Part shown: piece after piece, positions 46,101 to 54,221 of the stretch
How positions within the stretch are numbered: the first letter of the stretch is position 1
Layout of the letters: every line of letters begins with the position of its first letter
Source of the DNA: Cohnella faecalis
GTDB taxonomy: Bacteria; Bacillota; Bacilli; Paenibacillales; Paenibacillaceae
Length of the DNA stretch: 64,000 nt
NCBI RefSeq assembly: GCF_003570905.1
Contig: NZ_QXJM01000037.1
Location: 248,001-312,000, forward strand
Reading direction: 5' to 3'
Notes under the pieces: model-generated
Seen by the model: the letters and a program-made list of their open reading frames with translations, nothing else
Told to the model about the DNA's origin: nothing
Databases searched by the model: none
Program-made: the position numbers and the translations under genes

Positions 46101-47383
46101 TCTTGCGTAATAACCAGTTCGGCGGCTTGCAGGGCTGCAATGACATTTTTTCGATTGGGGACTGTGGCGACCGGGTTTGTGCAAATGATCCAGCACGCTT
46201 TGATATCCCCGGCCTGCATGCTTTGGAACATGGAGACGGTGCCTGTGCCGACTTCGGTTCGCAGCGTTCCGCGTGGAACTTTCCATAAGTCTTCCATAAA
46301 TAAGCGATCGGCTTCCGACAGCACGCTTCGTTGTCCAGGCAGGCCGGGTCCCATATAGCCCATTTCTCGTCCGCCCATCGCGTTCGGCTGTCCGGTCAGC
46401 GAGAAGGGGCCGCTGCCGGGGCGGCATATTTTGCCCGTTGCGAGATGGAGGTTGCAAATGGCGTTCGTGTGCCAAGTACCGTGAGTGCTCTGATTAAGCC
46501 CCATCGTCCAGCAGCTCATCCACTCCTGCGACTGACCGATCCATAAGGCCGTTTGGCGAATATCGGCTTCGGGGATTCCGGTTATTTGAGCGACTTTATC
46601 GGGAGGATAATCGTCCAGAAATGCGGTCATGTTCTCCCAGCCCGAGGTAAATTGTTCGATAAAGGCCGGGTCGGTGTGCCCGTTCTTGACGATGAGATGC
46701 AACAGACCGTTAAGCAGGGCAAGATCGGTTCCCGGTTTAATCTGCATAAATAGCGATGCCTTGTCGGCAGTAGCATTGCGACGGGGATCGACTACGATCA
46801 GCTTTGCTCCCGCTTTAACCCGATCCATTACCCGAAGGAACAGAATAGGATGACAGTCGGCCATATTAGCCCCAATAACGAAGAACAAGTCTGTTCGGTC
46901 CATATCTTGATAAGAGCCGGGAGGACCGTCCGCCCCGAGAGACAGCTTGTAGCCGCTGCCCGCGCTTGCCATGCACAATCGCGAATTGGACTCGATATTG
47001 TTCGTGCGAATGAACCCTTTGGCTAACTTGTTGACCAGATACTGAGACTCCAAGGACATTTGACCCGATACATAAAAAGAAAGGGCATCGGGACCGTGCT
47101 CATCTAGAATGGCTTTCAATCGCTTTGCCGTTCCGCGAATCGCGTCAGTGATTCCCGTCTTGACAGGCTCGTTATTTCGCGACTCTCGAACAAGCGCGTA
47201 CTCCAATCTTCCGGATTCGGAAATCGCTTGGGCGCAAGTGTTTCCTTTGGTGCAGAGCCTCCCGAAATTCGTAGGATGCTCTTTATCTCCCGTGACCTTG
47301 ACGACCCGGTTGCCGGACACTTCGAGTACGATGCCGCAACCGACCCCGCAATAAGGACATACGCTTTTCACTTTTTTCGTCAC
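43199..47383 (-). CDS. Nitrate reductase catalytic subunit fused to a CysJ-type flavoprotein
   Basis: An intact 1394-residue protein starting at GTG 47383. Residues 1-60 bind a 4Fe-4S cluster (C9, C12, C16, C44 in CPYCGVGC...RLCTKG). A molybdopterin oxidoreductase domain follows to about 560 and a MopB C-terminal domain (FAPFHWNDVFGENLAIN) to about 700, as in assimilatory NasC/NarB. From about 855 comes a flavodoxin domain (SIVWASQTGNAEAAAQ), then FAD-binding (RLYSISSSPK, about 1178) and NADPH-binding (MVGPGTGVGPFRGF, about 1254) domains ending YSRDVY, as in CysJ. Electron donor and catalytic subunit are thus one chain. Nitrate is the likely substrate. Such fusions are annotated in Bacillales. 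It is expressed from a GlnR/TnrA-type promoter. Confidence 0.9.
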   Translation of the reverse strand: MTKKVKSVCPYCGVGCGIVLEVSGNRVVKVTGDKEHPTNFGRLCTKGNTCAQAISESGRLEYALVRESRNNEPVKTGITDAIRGTAKRLKAILDEHGPDALSFYVSGQMSLESQYLVNKLAKGFIRTNNIESNSRLCMASAGSGYKLSLGADGPPGSYQDMDRTDLFFVIGANMADCHPILFLRVMDRVKAGAKLIVVDPRRNATADKASLFMQIKPGTDLALLNGLLHLIVKNGHTDPAFIEQFTSGWENMTAFLDDYPPDKVAQITGIPEADIRQTALWIGQSQEWMSCWTMGLNQSTHGTWHTNAICNLHLATGKICRPGSGPFSLTGQPNAMGGREMGYMGPGLPGQRSVLSEADRLFMEDLWKVPRGTLRTEVGTGTVSMFQSMQAGDIKACWIICTNPVATVPNRKNVIAALQAAELVITQDAFLDTETNRYADVLLPGALWSEGEGVMINSERNLTLMQKAVDPPGEALPDWRIIALIACEMGYSDAFTYETSADVYREIQQAWNPKTGYDIRGATYERLEATPMQWPCAPNGESDRNPIRYLNDGVSQSLKVDEDGSHPRLVFPTESGKGIFLARPYMPPAEMPDSEHPFVLNTGRLQHQWHTMTKTGKIPKLNKLNPGPFVEIHPEDAAILGIIDKDSVEVRSRRGLAILPAAVTDRVRPGNCFAPFHWNDVFGENLAINDVTNDAIDPISFQPEFKFCAVSIVRVAAPVNAEISNEGNLADGKIASMAVAAVQKEEMYMAQIDTLAKMLGIDSAPAMSLESHEKTYLSGFISSLRENESRSNPGVPVLPLTAPLEPTKRNWLDGVLAGLFSRTYLPDAAMPLLQSQSTAITSPAAASVAVIDRKPSVSIVWASQTGNAEAAAQKCAQSLQSSGYDIRIVDMSSYSVAQLAEERYVLFVASTFGAGDPPDNGADFWQTLQAENPPRLPGLRYAVLAFGDSNYDLFCGFGRNLDSRIEALGGKRLLNRNDCDTDYEDQVDSWIQAIEGAIHADDQAAQAGAHSASAANEAKIVDYDRNQPYRSRLLVNRLLSKDGSEKETRQFVFDLKNSGFRYEAGDALGIWPTNCPDLVKETIEALRVNPDDLIAVKGMGEVPVKDALLRHLDIIRITPAILQFVQERSKSEKLEHLLKSENNSELKKWLWGRQLADLLLEFPMTANARELIETLKPLQPRLYSISSSPKMNPDEVHITVSTIRYSFHGKARKGLCSAFLADRAENETPIPIFVQKSSHFRPPANPDDSMIMVGPGTGVGPFRGFLQERRATDAKGKNWLIFGEQRSDFDFYYKEELEGLQKEGFLHRLDTAFSRDQAEKNYVQHRMLQNGAELWAWLKDNAHFYVCGDASRMAKEVDATLKKIIQEHGKMSAADSESFVKEMIQSKRYSRDVY

Positions 47384-47462
47384 GTCGGATCACCGGCATT
47401 TCAATGGTTGTTTTCATGCTAGTTATAACTAAATATAACTAAACATAATTAAATTTAATAAA

Positions 47463-47516
47463 AATATATATCGTACTACGATAAAAGTCAATGATTTTGT
47501 GTTAAGAAATATAACA
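47463..47516 (-). promoter_or_regulatory. Promoter of the nitrate reductase gene with GlnR/TnrA box
   Basis: Minus strand: -35 TTGACT (47491-47486), 17-bp spacer, -10 TATATT (47468-47463). Upstream lies TGTTAAGAAATATAACA (47500-47516), a perfect TGTNAN7TNACA box. Its centre is about 52 bp before the expected start site, the spacing of TnrA-activated promoters such as those of nas genes. The leader contains AT-rich repeats of AACTAAA type. Confidence 0.75.
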
Positions 47517-47685
47517 CGAAATGAATAAGTGGGGTTTTGTGTGATGAAAAGTATCATGGGAGGGTGTTCGTTATTCAGACTCCGATGAAGACGATCATTC
47601 GAGGGGAATCGGTAAAAAGGAACAGGACAAGATCGAGTTAAGACGAAATGAAGACAGTTAATGTCGAAAAACAACATTCAAAATA

Positions 47686-47702
47686 TGTTAGGAAACATAA
47701 CA
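47686..47702. promoter_or_regulatory. Second GlnR/TnrA box
   Basis: TGTTAGGAAACATAACA also matches TGTNAN7TNACA exactly, 186 bp from the first box in the same divergent gap. It may allow GlnR looping or act on the COG0523 gene. The remainder of 47517-47766 contains no gene I can support. Confidence 0.65.
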
Positions 47703-47766
47703 CTGATCGAAGAAACGGCAATGTTCTGGGAGAGAGACCGTTGACGAACTTCTTTATTTCTGTTAC

Positions 47767-47799
47767 GTTGTTTAAACGTAATAATTACGTTTAAACAAC
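47767..47799. promoter_or_regulatory. Zur box (33-bp perfect palindrome)
   Basis: GTTGTTTAAACGTAAT, one central A, then its exact reverse complement. The core CGTAATnATTACG is that of the Bacillus Zur box. It lies 74 bp before the COG0523 GTPase start. Zinc-dependent repression by Zur is therefore predicted. Confidence 0.8.
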
Positions 47800-47872
47800 T
47801 GAGAAGGGGTTGGACGTTTTTACGACTATATAACGAGCTAAATTCGTAAAAATTACAATAGGGGTGATCGCG

Positions 47873-49090
47873 TTGAACGTAAATCGTATTCCGGTAACTG
47901 TATTAAGCGGGTATTTGGGCTCGGGGAAAACGACGGTATTGAACCATGTGCTGAACAATCGGCAAGGTCTAAAGGTCGCCGTTATCGTCAATGACCTGAG
48001 CGAAGTCAATATCGATGCTGCCTTGGTCAAAGAAGGCGGAGGGCTGTCGCGCACGGACGAAAAGCTGGTGGAAATGTCCAACGGCTGCATCTGCTGTACG
48101 CTGCGGGAAGATTTGCTGCGGGAAGTCGAGCGTCTCGCGAACGAGGGCCGGTTCGACTACATTCTGATCGAGTCGACGGGGGTCGGCGAGCCTGTCCCCG
48201 TTGCGCAGACGTTCACTTATGTCGATGAGGAGCAGGGTATCGACTTGTCGCGGATTTGCCGGCTGGACTGCATGGTTACGGTCGTGGACGCTTACCGATT
48301 CTGGCATGACTTCTCCTCGGGCGAATCGCTGCTGGAGCGGAATCAAGCGGTTGGCGAGGACGACACTCGCGAAGTAGTGGATTTGCTCATCGATCAGATC
48401 GAATTTTGCGACGTGCTTCTATTGAACAAATGCGACCTGATCGACGAAGAGGAGCTTGCTCAGCTGGAAGGCGTATTAAGGAAGCTCCAGCCTCGTGCGA
48501 AAATCGTGCGAACCGTTCGCGGCAAGGTCGATCCCGCCGATCTTTTGAATACCGGTTTGTTTGACTTCGACGAGGCCAGCCAATCGGCCGGATGGATTCG
48601 GGAATTGGAGAAGCCGACCCATACGCCGGAGACGGAAGAATACGGTATTTCGTCCTTCGTCTACGAGCGCATCAAGCCGTTCCACCCCGGCAGATTGATG
48701 GAATGGCTGGAGGAGTGGCCGGTTGAGATCGTCCGCGCCAAAGGAACGATGTGGGTCGCCTCGCGCAACGATATGGGCCAAAGCTTAAGTCAGGCGGGGC
48801 CGTCCATCCAGTTCGGTCCTTCGGGCTATTGGGTCGCCGCGCTGCCGCAGGAGGAGCGCGAGCTGTATCTTCAGGAAGATCCTGAGCTTGTCGGCATCTG
48901 GTCGCCGGAATTCGGTGACCGTATTAATAAAGTCGTGTTTATCGGGATCGAGATGGACCGCGAACGCATCGCGGCATCGCTTGACGATTGCTTGCTCGAC
49001 GACGCGGAGATGAAGATGGACTGGACAGAGTTCATCGACGAGTTGCCCAACGTGTACGAAGAGACGGGCTTCGCGGAAAGCGTCCTGTAA
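47873..49090 (+). CDS. COG0523 (CobW/ZagA-YciC-type) GTPase metallochaperone
   Basis: TTG 47873 is the preferred start because 'ataggggtga' sits six bases upstream. About 405 residues. The G3E GTPase domain has Walker A GYLGSGKTT, the metal-site GCICCTLREDLL (CxCC), the ESTGVGEP switch and NKCD guanine motif. The C-terminal CobW_C domain begins YGISSFVYERIKPFHPGRL. With a Zur box upstream it is most likely a zinc-insertion chaperone of the ZagA/YciC group made under zinc starvation, not a cobalamin protein. An acidic/His-poor loop replaces the His-rich zinc loop seen in some relatives. Next gene is the DUF2935 protein, 134 bp away. Confidence 0.9.
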   Translation: MNVNRIPVTVLSGYLGSGKTTVLNHVLNNRQGLKVAVIVNDLSEVNIDAALVKEGGGLSRTDEKLVEMSNGCICCTLREDLLREVERLANEGRFDYILIESTGVGEPVPVAQTFTYVDEEQGIDLSRICRLDCMVTVVDAYRFWHDFSSGESLLERNQAVGEDDTREVVDLLIDQIEFCDVLLLNKCDLIDEEELAQLEGVLRKLQPRAKIVRTVRGKVDPADLLNTGLFDFDEASQSAGWIRELEKPTHTPETEEYGISSFVYERIKPFHPGRLMEWLEEWPVEIVRAKGTMWVASRNDMGQSLSQAGPSIQFGPSGYWVAALPQEERELYLQEDPELVGIWSPEFGDRINKVVFIGIEMDRERIAASLDDCLLDDAEMKMDWTEFIDELPNVYEETGFAESVL

Positions 49091-49223
49091 TTCAGAACGA
49101 GGGTCAGCGTTACGCTGGCCTGCACCGAGACGGGCGACCCATAGCTGCCGGATACTGACATATGAGCCAGCAGCCATTCATACCGTAGGAGGAGGGAGAG
49201 TACGCCAAGAGGAGGGATTGCTG

Positions 49224-50036
49224 TTGTCGGAACAATTTGTCGCCCGTTCGTTAGAGAGGTAAGGTTCTGGTCGAGGATCATGAAAGAGCATTCTTTGTTT
49301 TTGAGATTGGGGTTTCGATGCGAGGACACGCAATTAATTAATGAGGCTAATCATTTTTATTCCATCTTTGAAGCTATTGAGAATAAAGCCAACGCCTACA
49401 CGCTCGGAACAGACCCGAACGTAATCAGGAGATTTAATGAAGAAGTCCATACGGCAGTATCTTACATATGGGTATTCAAAAGAAGAGTGCTCGGTTTGAT
49501 ACTGACGTGCCAGCTGCCCGCGCCAACAATTTCCCTCTGCTCGTCGATCATGTGAGCAGAGAGGCTAATTACTTCAGGAATCGGCTGGCGGAACTGAACC
49601 TCGGCCGGTTAGAGCCATTGCCTGACGCCATCATCGACGAGAATGTCTTTTTCCTGAGAATTATGGCGGATCATGCCAAGTTCATTAGCCATTTGCTTGA
49701 TCCTTCCGAACGAAAGCTGGTCGATCAAGCCAACAACTTCAGCCATGAATTCGATCAATTGCTGTTTCAGGCAAAGACCTGGAGTCCATGCGACCGCAGT
49801 CTCAGACTAAGCCTTTGTTGGACCAATTCCTCGATCAGAACCGGGTATCGGTGAAGTCGCTGCGCGATTTCAAGAAAACGGCGCGCGACTTAATCGAAGC
49901 ATGCCGAATTAAGAGCATTATCCATCCGCTGCTGGCGGATCATGTGTTCCGTGAAGCGGAGCATTTTTTGCTCATTATCGACATGTTCGAGAACAGCCTT
50001 TCGGGCAATCCCGTGCAAGCTGCGCAACCGCATTAA
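49224..50036 (+). CDS. DUF2935 protein, frame broken three times
   Basis: TTG 49224 behind 'ggaggg' opens MSEQFVARSLE; a missing base near 49258 links this to EVRFWSRIMKEHSLFLRLGFRCEDTQLINEANHFY. A missing G near 49518 joins LTCQLPG to ANNFPLLVDHVSREANYFRNRLAELN. A missing G near 49775 joins FQAKD to LESMRPQSQTKPLLDQFLDQNRVSV, which ends at 50036. The restored protein of about 271 residues is two repeats of a four-helix metal-binding bundle, with E-H pairs (KEHSLFLRL, DHVSREANYF, ADHAKFISHLL, ADHVFREAEHF). DUF2935 proteins are common in spore-formers. Function unknown; a diiron or dimetal site is inferred. Confidence 0.78.
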
Positions 50037-50068
50037 AGCAATCGCACTGCATGCTATCGTGCTGTAAA

Positions 50069-50102
50069 CGGCGGTTCAGGGGCTCCCTGAATCGCTTTTT
50101 TG
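50069..50102 (+). terminator. Rho-independent terminator after the DUF2935 gene
   Basis: GCGGTTCAGGG, loop GCT, CCCTGAATCGCTTTTTTG. The next 150 bp up to gene A contain TTGACA at 50153 and TATACT 23 bp later, too widely spaced to be called a promoter. Confidence 0.8.
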
Positions 50103-50256
50103 TGAGTCTAGGTCTATAGGCGCAGGTCATTATTATTTTTATCGGCAGGAATTGACAAGACTTTTCGCCAGCCGCGTTTTTATACTACATTATCGACTTG
50201 GTTTCCGACTTTTCGATGATTTCCCGGTATGACTTACTTAAGGAGGGCGCGATCCA

Positions 50257-51718
50257 TTGTCAACGGGCAGAAAGGTGTTTTCCTCAAAGAGAGCTTGTAC
50301 CAGCTAAAAGAAAGCGCGTTAAAAATAGAATCGGCCGCGGCGTTGTCGGGCCGATTTTTCGGCTGCCGAGCAAGGTTATTTGCGCGATCAGCTGGACGTT
50401 CCGGTCAGCACGGCGCCTCTGGCGAGCGATACCGTTCTGTTCGAGGATGCGGGAAACGCTGCGACGCTCTATTATTTGCCTCGCTACAAGCTGGACACCG
50501 AAAGCACGGTCGATGGCAAAGAGCGGTACAAAGCGGTTCTCGAAGCTCGCGCGCCAGGCTGGGTGTTAAGGCTTCATCTCGTAAAATATGCCGCCGAGGA
50601 GCTCGGATTAGCCGACCGGCAAGCGCAGCCGCTGCCGCATCGGACGACGCTGACGCTGCGCTATACGCTGGCGCGGGTCGGGCGGCGTTCAGAAGGAGCT
50701 TGCTTTCGGCGAAGTTACGGAAGAGGAGAACGGCCTGCTAGCCGCTATCCAGCTCAACGGCATGGCCGAGCGAGACGAGCTGTATGCGGCCATGACCAAA
50801 CCCGAATCCAAAGCGAATTTTATTGTCCGGCGCTCCATGCAAGTCGCCGTCCCCATCCCTGGCTCTTCGAACGATTCCCGCACAAGCTTCCGGATCAACG
50901 TATATTCATTCCAAGAAGAAGATTTCCTTTAGAAAGGTTCAGAGACCGTTCCGCCAATCTAAAAATCAATCTGCCGCAAGCAAGCCGGAAGCCAGGCTTC
51001 GATCCGTTATCCGCGACTCGCAGGTAAGGAGGACGGGATGGACGAACATCAGCCTGGATTCGAAAGCTAAGAGAATAGATTGGACGAACATTGTCGTCGC
51101 GCGATCCCAATCGGAGCCCGCCCCGCTGCGGCGCCCCCTCAACGTTATCGCAAGCTTGACCTTACGCTTGATTGCACGCTCCCGTTCTACTTTCCTTCCG
51201 AGCTGCACGCTACATCTATGGCGGCATCGGAACGTCGGCGGAGTCTCCGGTGAAGAGCTGGTTTTCACGATTGTTCCGCAGACGGCTGCGGCGGGAGCAA
51301 GCCCGGTCGACATTGCTATCGATCACGAGGAAGGCGTCACGGTAATGCCCGATCGCGAAGCAATCTGGAATGCCATACAGGAATCGTATACGGCGCAGTA
51401 CTTGCAAATCATCAAGGTCAAGACGCTGCCGGCTATTTTCCAGTTGCCGGAAGGGCGGCCGGAAGCGGAGCGTCTGAGCGAGATCGTCGTCGAGCTGAAG
51501 CGCGATGGCGAGAGGAGCGTCTCGGTTTCGCTGAACCCGGAGTCGCTTGAGGTTGAAGCTTCGCTGCCTTTCCGATAGGCGACGTCATTCTTCGGCGCGA
51601 GGACAGCGGCGAATATAGCTGCAAAGTGACGGCTATCCGCCTTAGCGGAGAAACGGTCAAGGATTGGAAAAAGAAGACCGGCGACCGTCTGTTCATCCTG
51701 CAAGACGACGTGACTTGA
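50257..51718 (+). CDS. Cluster gene A: unrecognised protein, several frame breaks
   Basis: TTG 50257 is the likely start ('aaggagg' ten bases upstream). No single frame is open throughout, but coherent blocks alternate: VFLKESLYQLKESALKIESAAALSG, then YLRDQLDVPVSTAPLASDTVLFEDAGNAATLYYLPRYKLDTES, then GGVQKELAFGEVTEEENGLLAAIQLNGMAERDELYAAM. A later block has RKLDLTLDCTLPFYFPSELHAYIYGG and, after that, SGEELVFTIVPQTAAAGASPVDIAI. The end TVKDWKKKTGDRLFILQDDVT stops at 51718, one base before gene B. I count at least five breaks. It shares LYYLP with C-F and probably consists of beta-rich domains (alternating polar/hydrophobic strands). No signal peptide, no membrane helix. Function unknown. Restored length is about 490 residues. 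Confidence 0.6.
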
Positions 51719-51719
51719 G

Positions 51720-53500
51720 ATGGCTGTATTGGATTTTCAACAGCCGATCAGAGGCAACGGCTATCCCATCTATTATCCGTTCGAGGGCAGAGGGGCTCAC
51801 CTCTTGACGCCGGACAAGCTGAGTCCGGCCGTTCGTCCGGCGGACTGCCGGACGTTCAGCTGCAGTTTTATCGCGGCAGCAATCCGATGCTGCCTCCGCA
51901 GCCCTACGGTTTGCTGGATATACGGCTTGAGGCGCGCTACCCGTTCGAGGAGGCGCTCGTCAAATTGCGGGAGCTGCACCCCGAGCCCGGGTTGAACGGC
52001 TTTATTAACCGGCGGCTATCTTCGATTGCTCGCTACGGGCGGCGTGGAATGGCCGGAGGAGGCGTGTCGTCCGGCAGCTTTGAACGCAAATGGCTATGCA
52101 GGCATCCGGTTTTTACTGCGCCTGTCTCTGGAAGGAGCGCAGTTCATGAAGGAGCTGCTGGTGCGGGATACGTGGCCGGTGCGTGCCCAAGCGGAGCTGG
52201 AGCTGACAGGAATCGCTCCGCGTCTGCCCGTCAAAATCGCATTCGATCCGCCGCTGCTTCATCGGCTGCTGGCGGAACTGTGCGACGAATCCGGACTCGT
52301 CTCCCGAAGCGCGCTTGTTCAATTTTTTTCCAAGGAGCCGGCCGCGATCGGGCTGACTCTAGACGGCGAGCCCGGCAGCTCTGGCGAGCTTGCGGAAACG
52401 TTGGCCGACTGGGTCCGTTCGCGATACGGCTCGTTTGCGGCGGCGCCTCTCGCCGATGGCCTCGGCTATTTGGCATTGAACCTTCCGAACGAAGGCTCGG
52501 GAGGGTGGAATGGGATTTATCGCAGCCGATGACGACCTGGCGGACAATCGTTGTTTCGCTCGAACCGTTCGACACGGCGCGCCAAGCTGTCTCCTCCGCG
52601 GGGCTGGAGACAATCGTACCTCCTCCGGTTATCGTTCCGCCGCTGACTACCGGGTTTCACCAAGTGGACATATCAGCGAATATTCCTGAGCCCGGGCCGG
52701 GGGTATTAGCGGTCGGCGTTACCTTGCGAGCCGCCCCGCACCCGCCGTCCCGTCCGCAGGCCGTTACCGCTTCAACGGAGCTGTCGTCTCGCTCAGGCGC
52801 GGCTTTCGTGCGGCTCAAGCTTTCGCCGCTAGAACCGCTAGCGTACACCTGCTCCACCTTCATCGTAACGGAGGATTCGCGAGGGATTCGTCAATGGGAC
52901 GGGCTGGAGCTCGCGAGGACCGAAGAGAGGCTGCGGCTCAAGCCCGACGACTTCCCGATTCGCTTCGTTCCGATTGCCGTCAGTCCTGAGCTTCTTGAGC
53001 TTGCAACGATCCGCGGCCGATGCGAGTGGCTTGAAGCAAATCATAGTTCCGCTTCATCGGCATTCGTCCTTGACCGCGATCGGCCGGAGCTCGCTATTGC
53101 GATCCCTGCGGCAGCAAGCAACGCGTCGTTCGACTTTGATGTTCTCTCCGTAGAAGGAGATCGTTCCCTTCATCTGGGACCGTTTTCCGCGGAGCCGTTG
53201 CTTCTTGGGCTGCATCTTTTTCCCGAATACGGACCGCAGCAGATATCTATCGAGCTTGCCGAAGCGGCTTCGCCATCTCTGGTCGCGATCGACCTTCTCC
53301 CGGAAAACCGGGAAGAGATGGCCGAAGCCGTTACCGTACTGGCTCTGACGCGAAATCAGTCGAAGAAGAGCTGGAGTTATCTGGCTTCGTCGCCGTTTTA
53401 TCCCGGCTTCCGGTATCGGAAGCACGCCGGAGCGGACGGAAGTCCTGAGCCATGGTCGGAAATCCAATCGCCGTTCGAACGGCTTGTTCTCGATGCCTAG
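51720..53500 (+). CDS. Cluster gene B: unrecognised protein, at least three frame breaks
   Basis: ATG 51720 overlaps the gene A stop region (TGAGATG), so A and B are coupled. Blocks in order: MAVLDFQQPIRGNGYPIYYPFEGRG; DVQLQFYRGSNPMLPPQPYGLLDIRLEARYPFEEAL; an internal block LNANGYAGIRFLLRLSLEGAQFMKELLVRDTWPVRAQAELELTGIAPRLPVKIAFDPPLLHRLLAEL; LNLPNEGSGGWN; then WDLSQPMTTWRTIVVSLEPFDTARQA to the stop at 53500. The C-terminal half (about 325 residues) has strands reminiscent of the D/E repeats (FDFDVLSVEGDRSLHLGPF, KSWSYLASSPFYPGFRYRKH). Restored length is about 594 residues. No family recognised. Wholly cytoplasmic-looking. Confidence 0.6.
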
Positions 53501-53577
53501 CGCGCGAGCAAGCCGTTAAAATAAACGAATCGGAGCCGCTAGTTGGTGAAAGATGCGGTTAAGGGGAGTGAAGAGCA

Positions 53578-54167
53578 ATTTTCGAATCGACGGAATCGTA
53601 TTTATTCGAAGACGTCACCTGGTATCCGGACCCGAAGGAGCCGTACGATTTTTACTACGTACCGGGCGTGCCTGTTCGGAGAGGGATCCGTCCGGTCAAG
53701 CCGTGCTGACACTGTGGCTGTTCGGGCAAAACCAAAGCTCGCGGCTGCAATTCGGCGTCCAATGGACAGCCGAGCAATCGACGCTTCAGGCGTTGGCCGC
53801 CGAAATCGTCCGGCGTTACCCGGAGCGGAAGCTCACGGCGGCTTCGATCCGCCTCATGCCGGCTCAAGTCGATATCGACAGCGTGACGCTTGCGATCGGC
53901 GACGGGTCGGGAACGTTCGCAGATTTGCAAAGCGTGCGCTCGTCCGGTTATCCGCCGTTCAGCGCCTTGTTCAATACAGCGCTTACTTCGGAGCAAAGCG
54001 GCCAAGCAACCGCCGCGCTCAACGGCAGTCCGGATCGTCTTACGGTGACGTATCGCGGACAAGTCCAGCGGAGCGGACAGGGAGCGGCGCAGCTCGCGGC
54101 CACGGCCGACTTGAGCAGGTGGCTTCCCGCAGGCACTTCCGCGAATTACATTCGCAGCATCTCTTGA
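53578..54167 (+). CDS. Cluster gene C: small unrecognised protein, frame broken near 53690
   Basis: The coding frame of ESTESYLFEDVTWYPDPKEPYDFYYVPGVPV begins after an in-frame stop at 53569-53571; the first candidate start behind 'aaggggag' is an ATT at 53578, so either a rare start is used or a base is wrong here. Near 53690 the frame slips and ERDPSGQAVLTLWLFGQNQSSRLQFGVQWTAEQSTLQALAAEIVRRYPERKLTAASIRLMPAQVDIDSVTL continues to 54167. Restored length is about 197 residues. It contains the YYVP motif like its neighbours and is predicted soluble. It is followed by gene D after 54 bases including AGGAGGAAT. Confidence 0.6.
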
Positions 54168-54221
54168 TAGCGCTCCAGAACTTATTTTCGATCATAGCCA
54201 ATATAAGAGGAGGAATTTTTC

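Noticed and set aside
47429-47677. Minus-strand open frame of 82 codons in the nar/COG0523 gap
   Set aside because: It covers the promoter and GlnR box, has AT-driven composition and no ribosome site.
50153-50195. Sigma-A promoter for gene A (TTGACA ... TATACT)
   Set aside because: The spacer is 23 bp, well outside the usual 16-18 bp.
52026-52532. Separate small gene inside gene B
   Set aside because: It is the middle block of gene B in a shifted frame; flanking blocks continue the same protein and there is no ribosome site.
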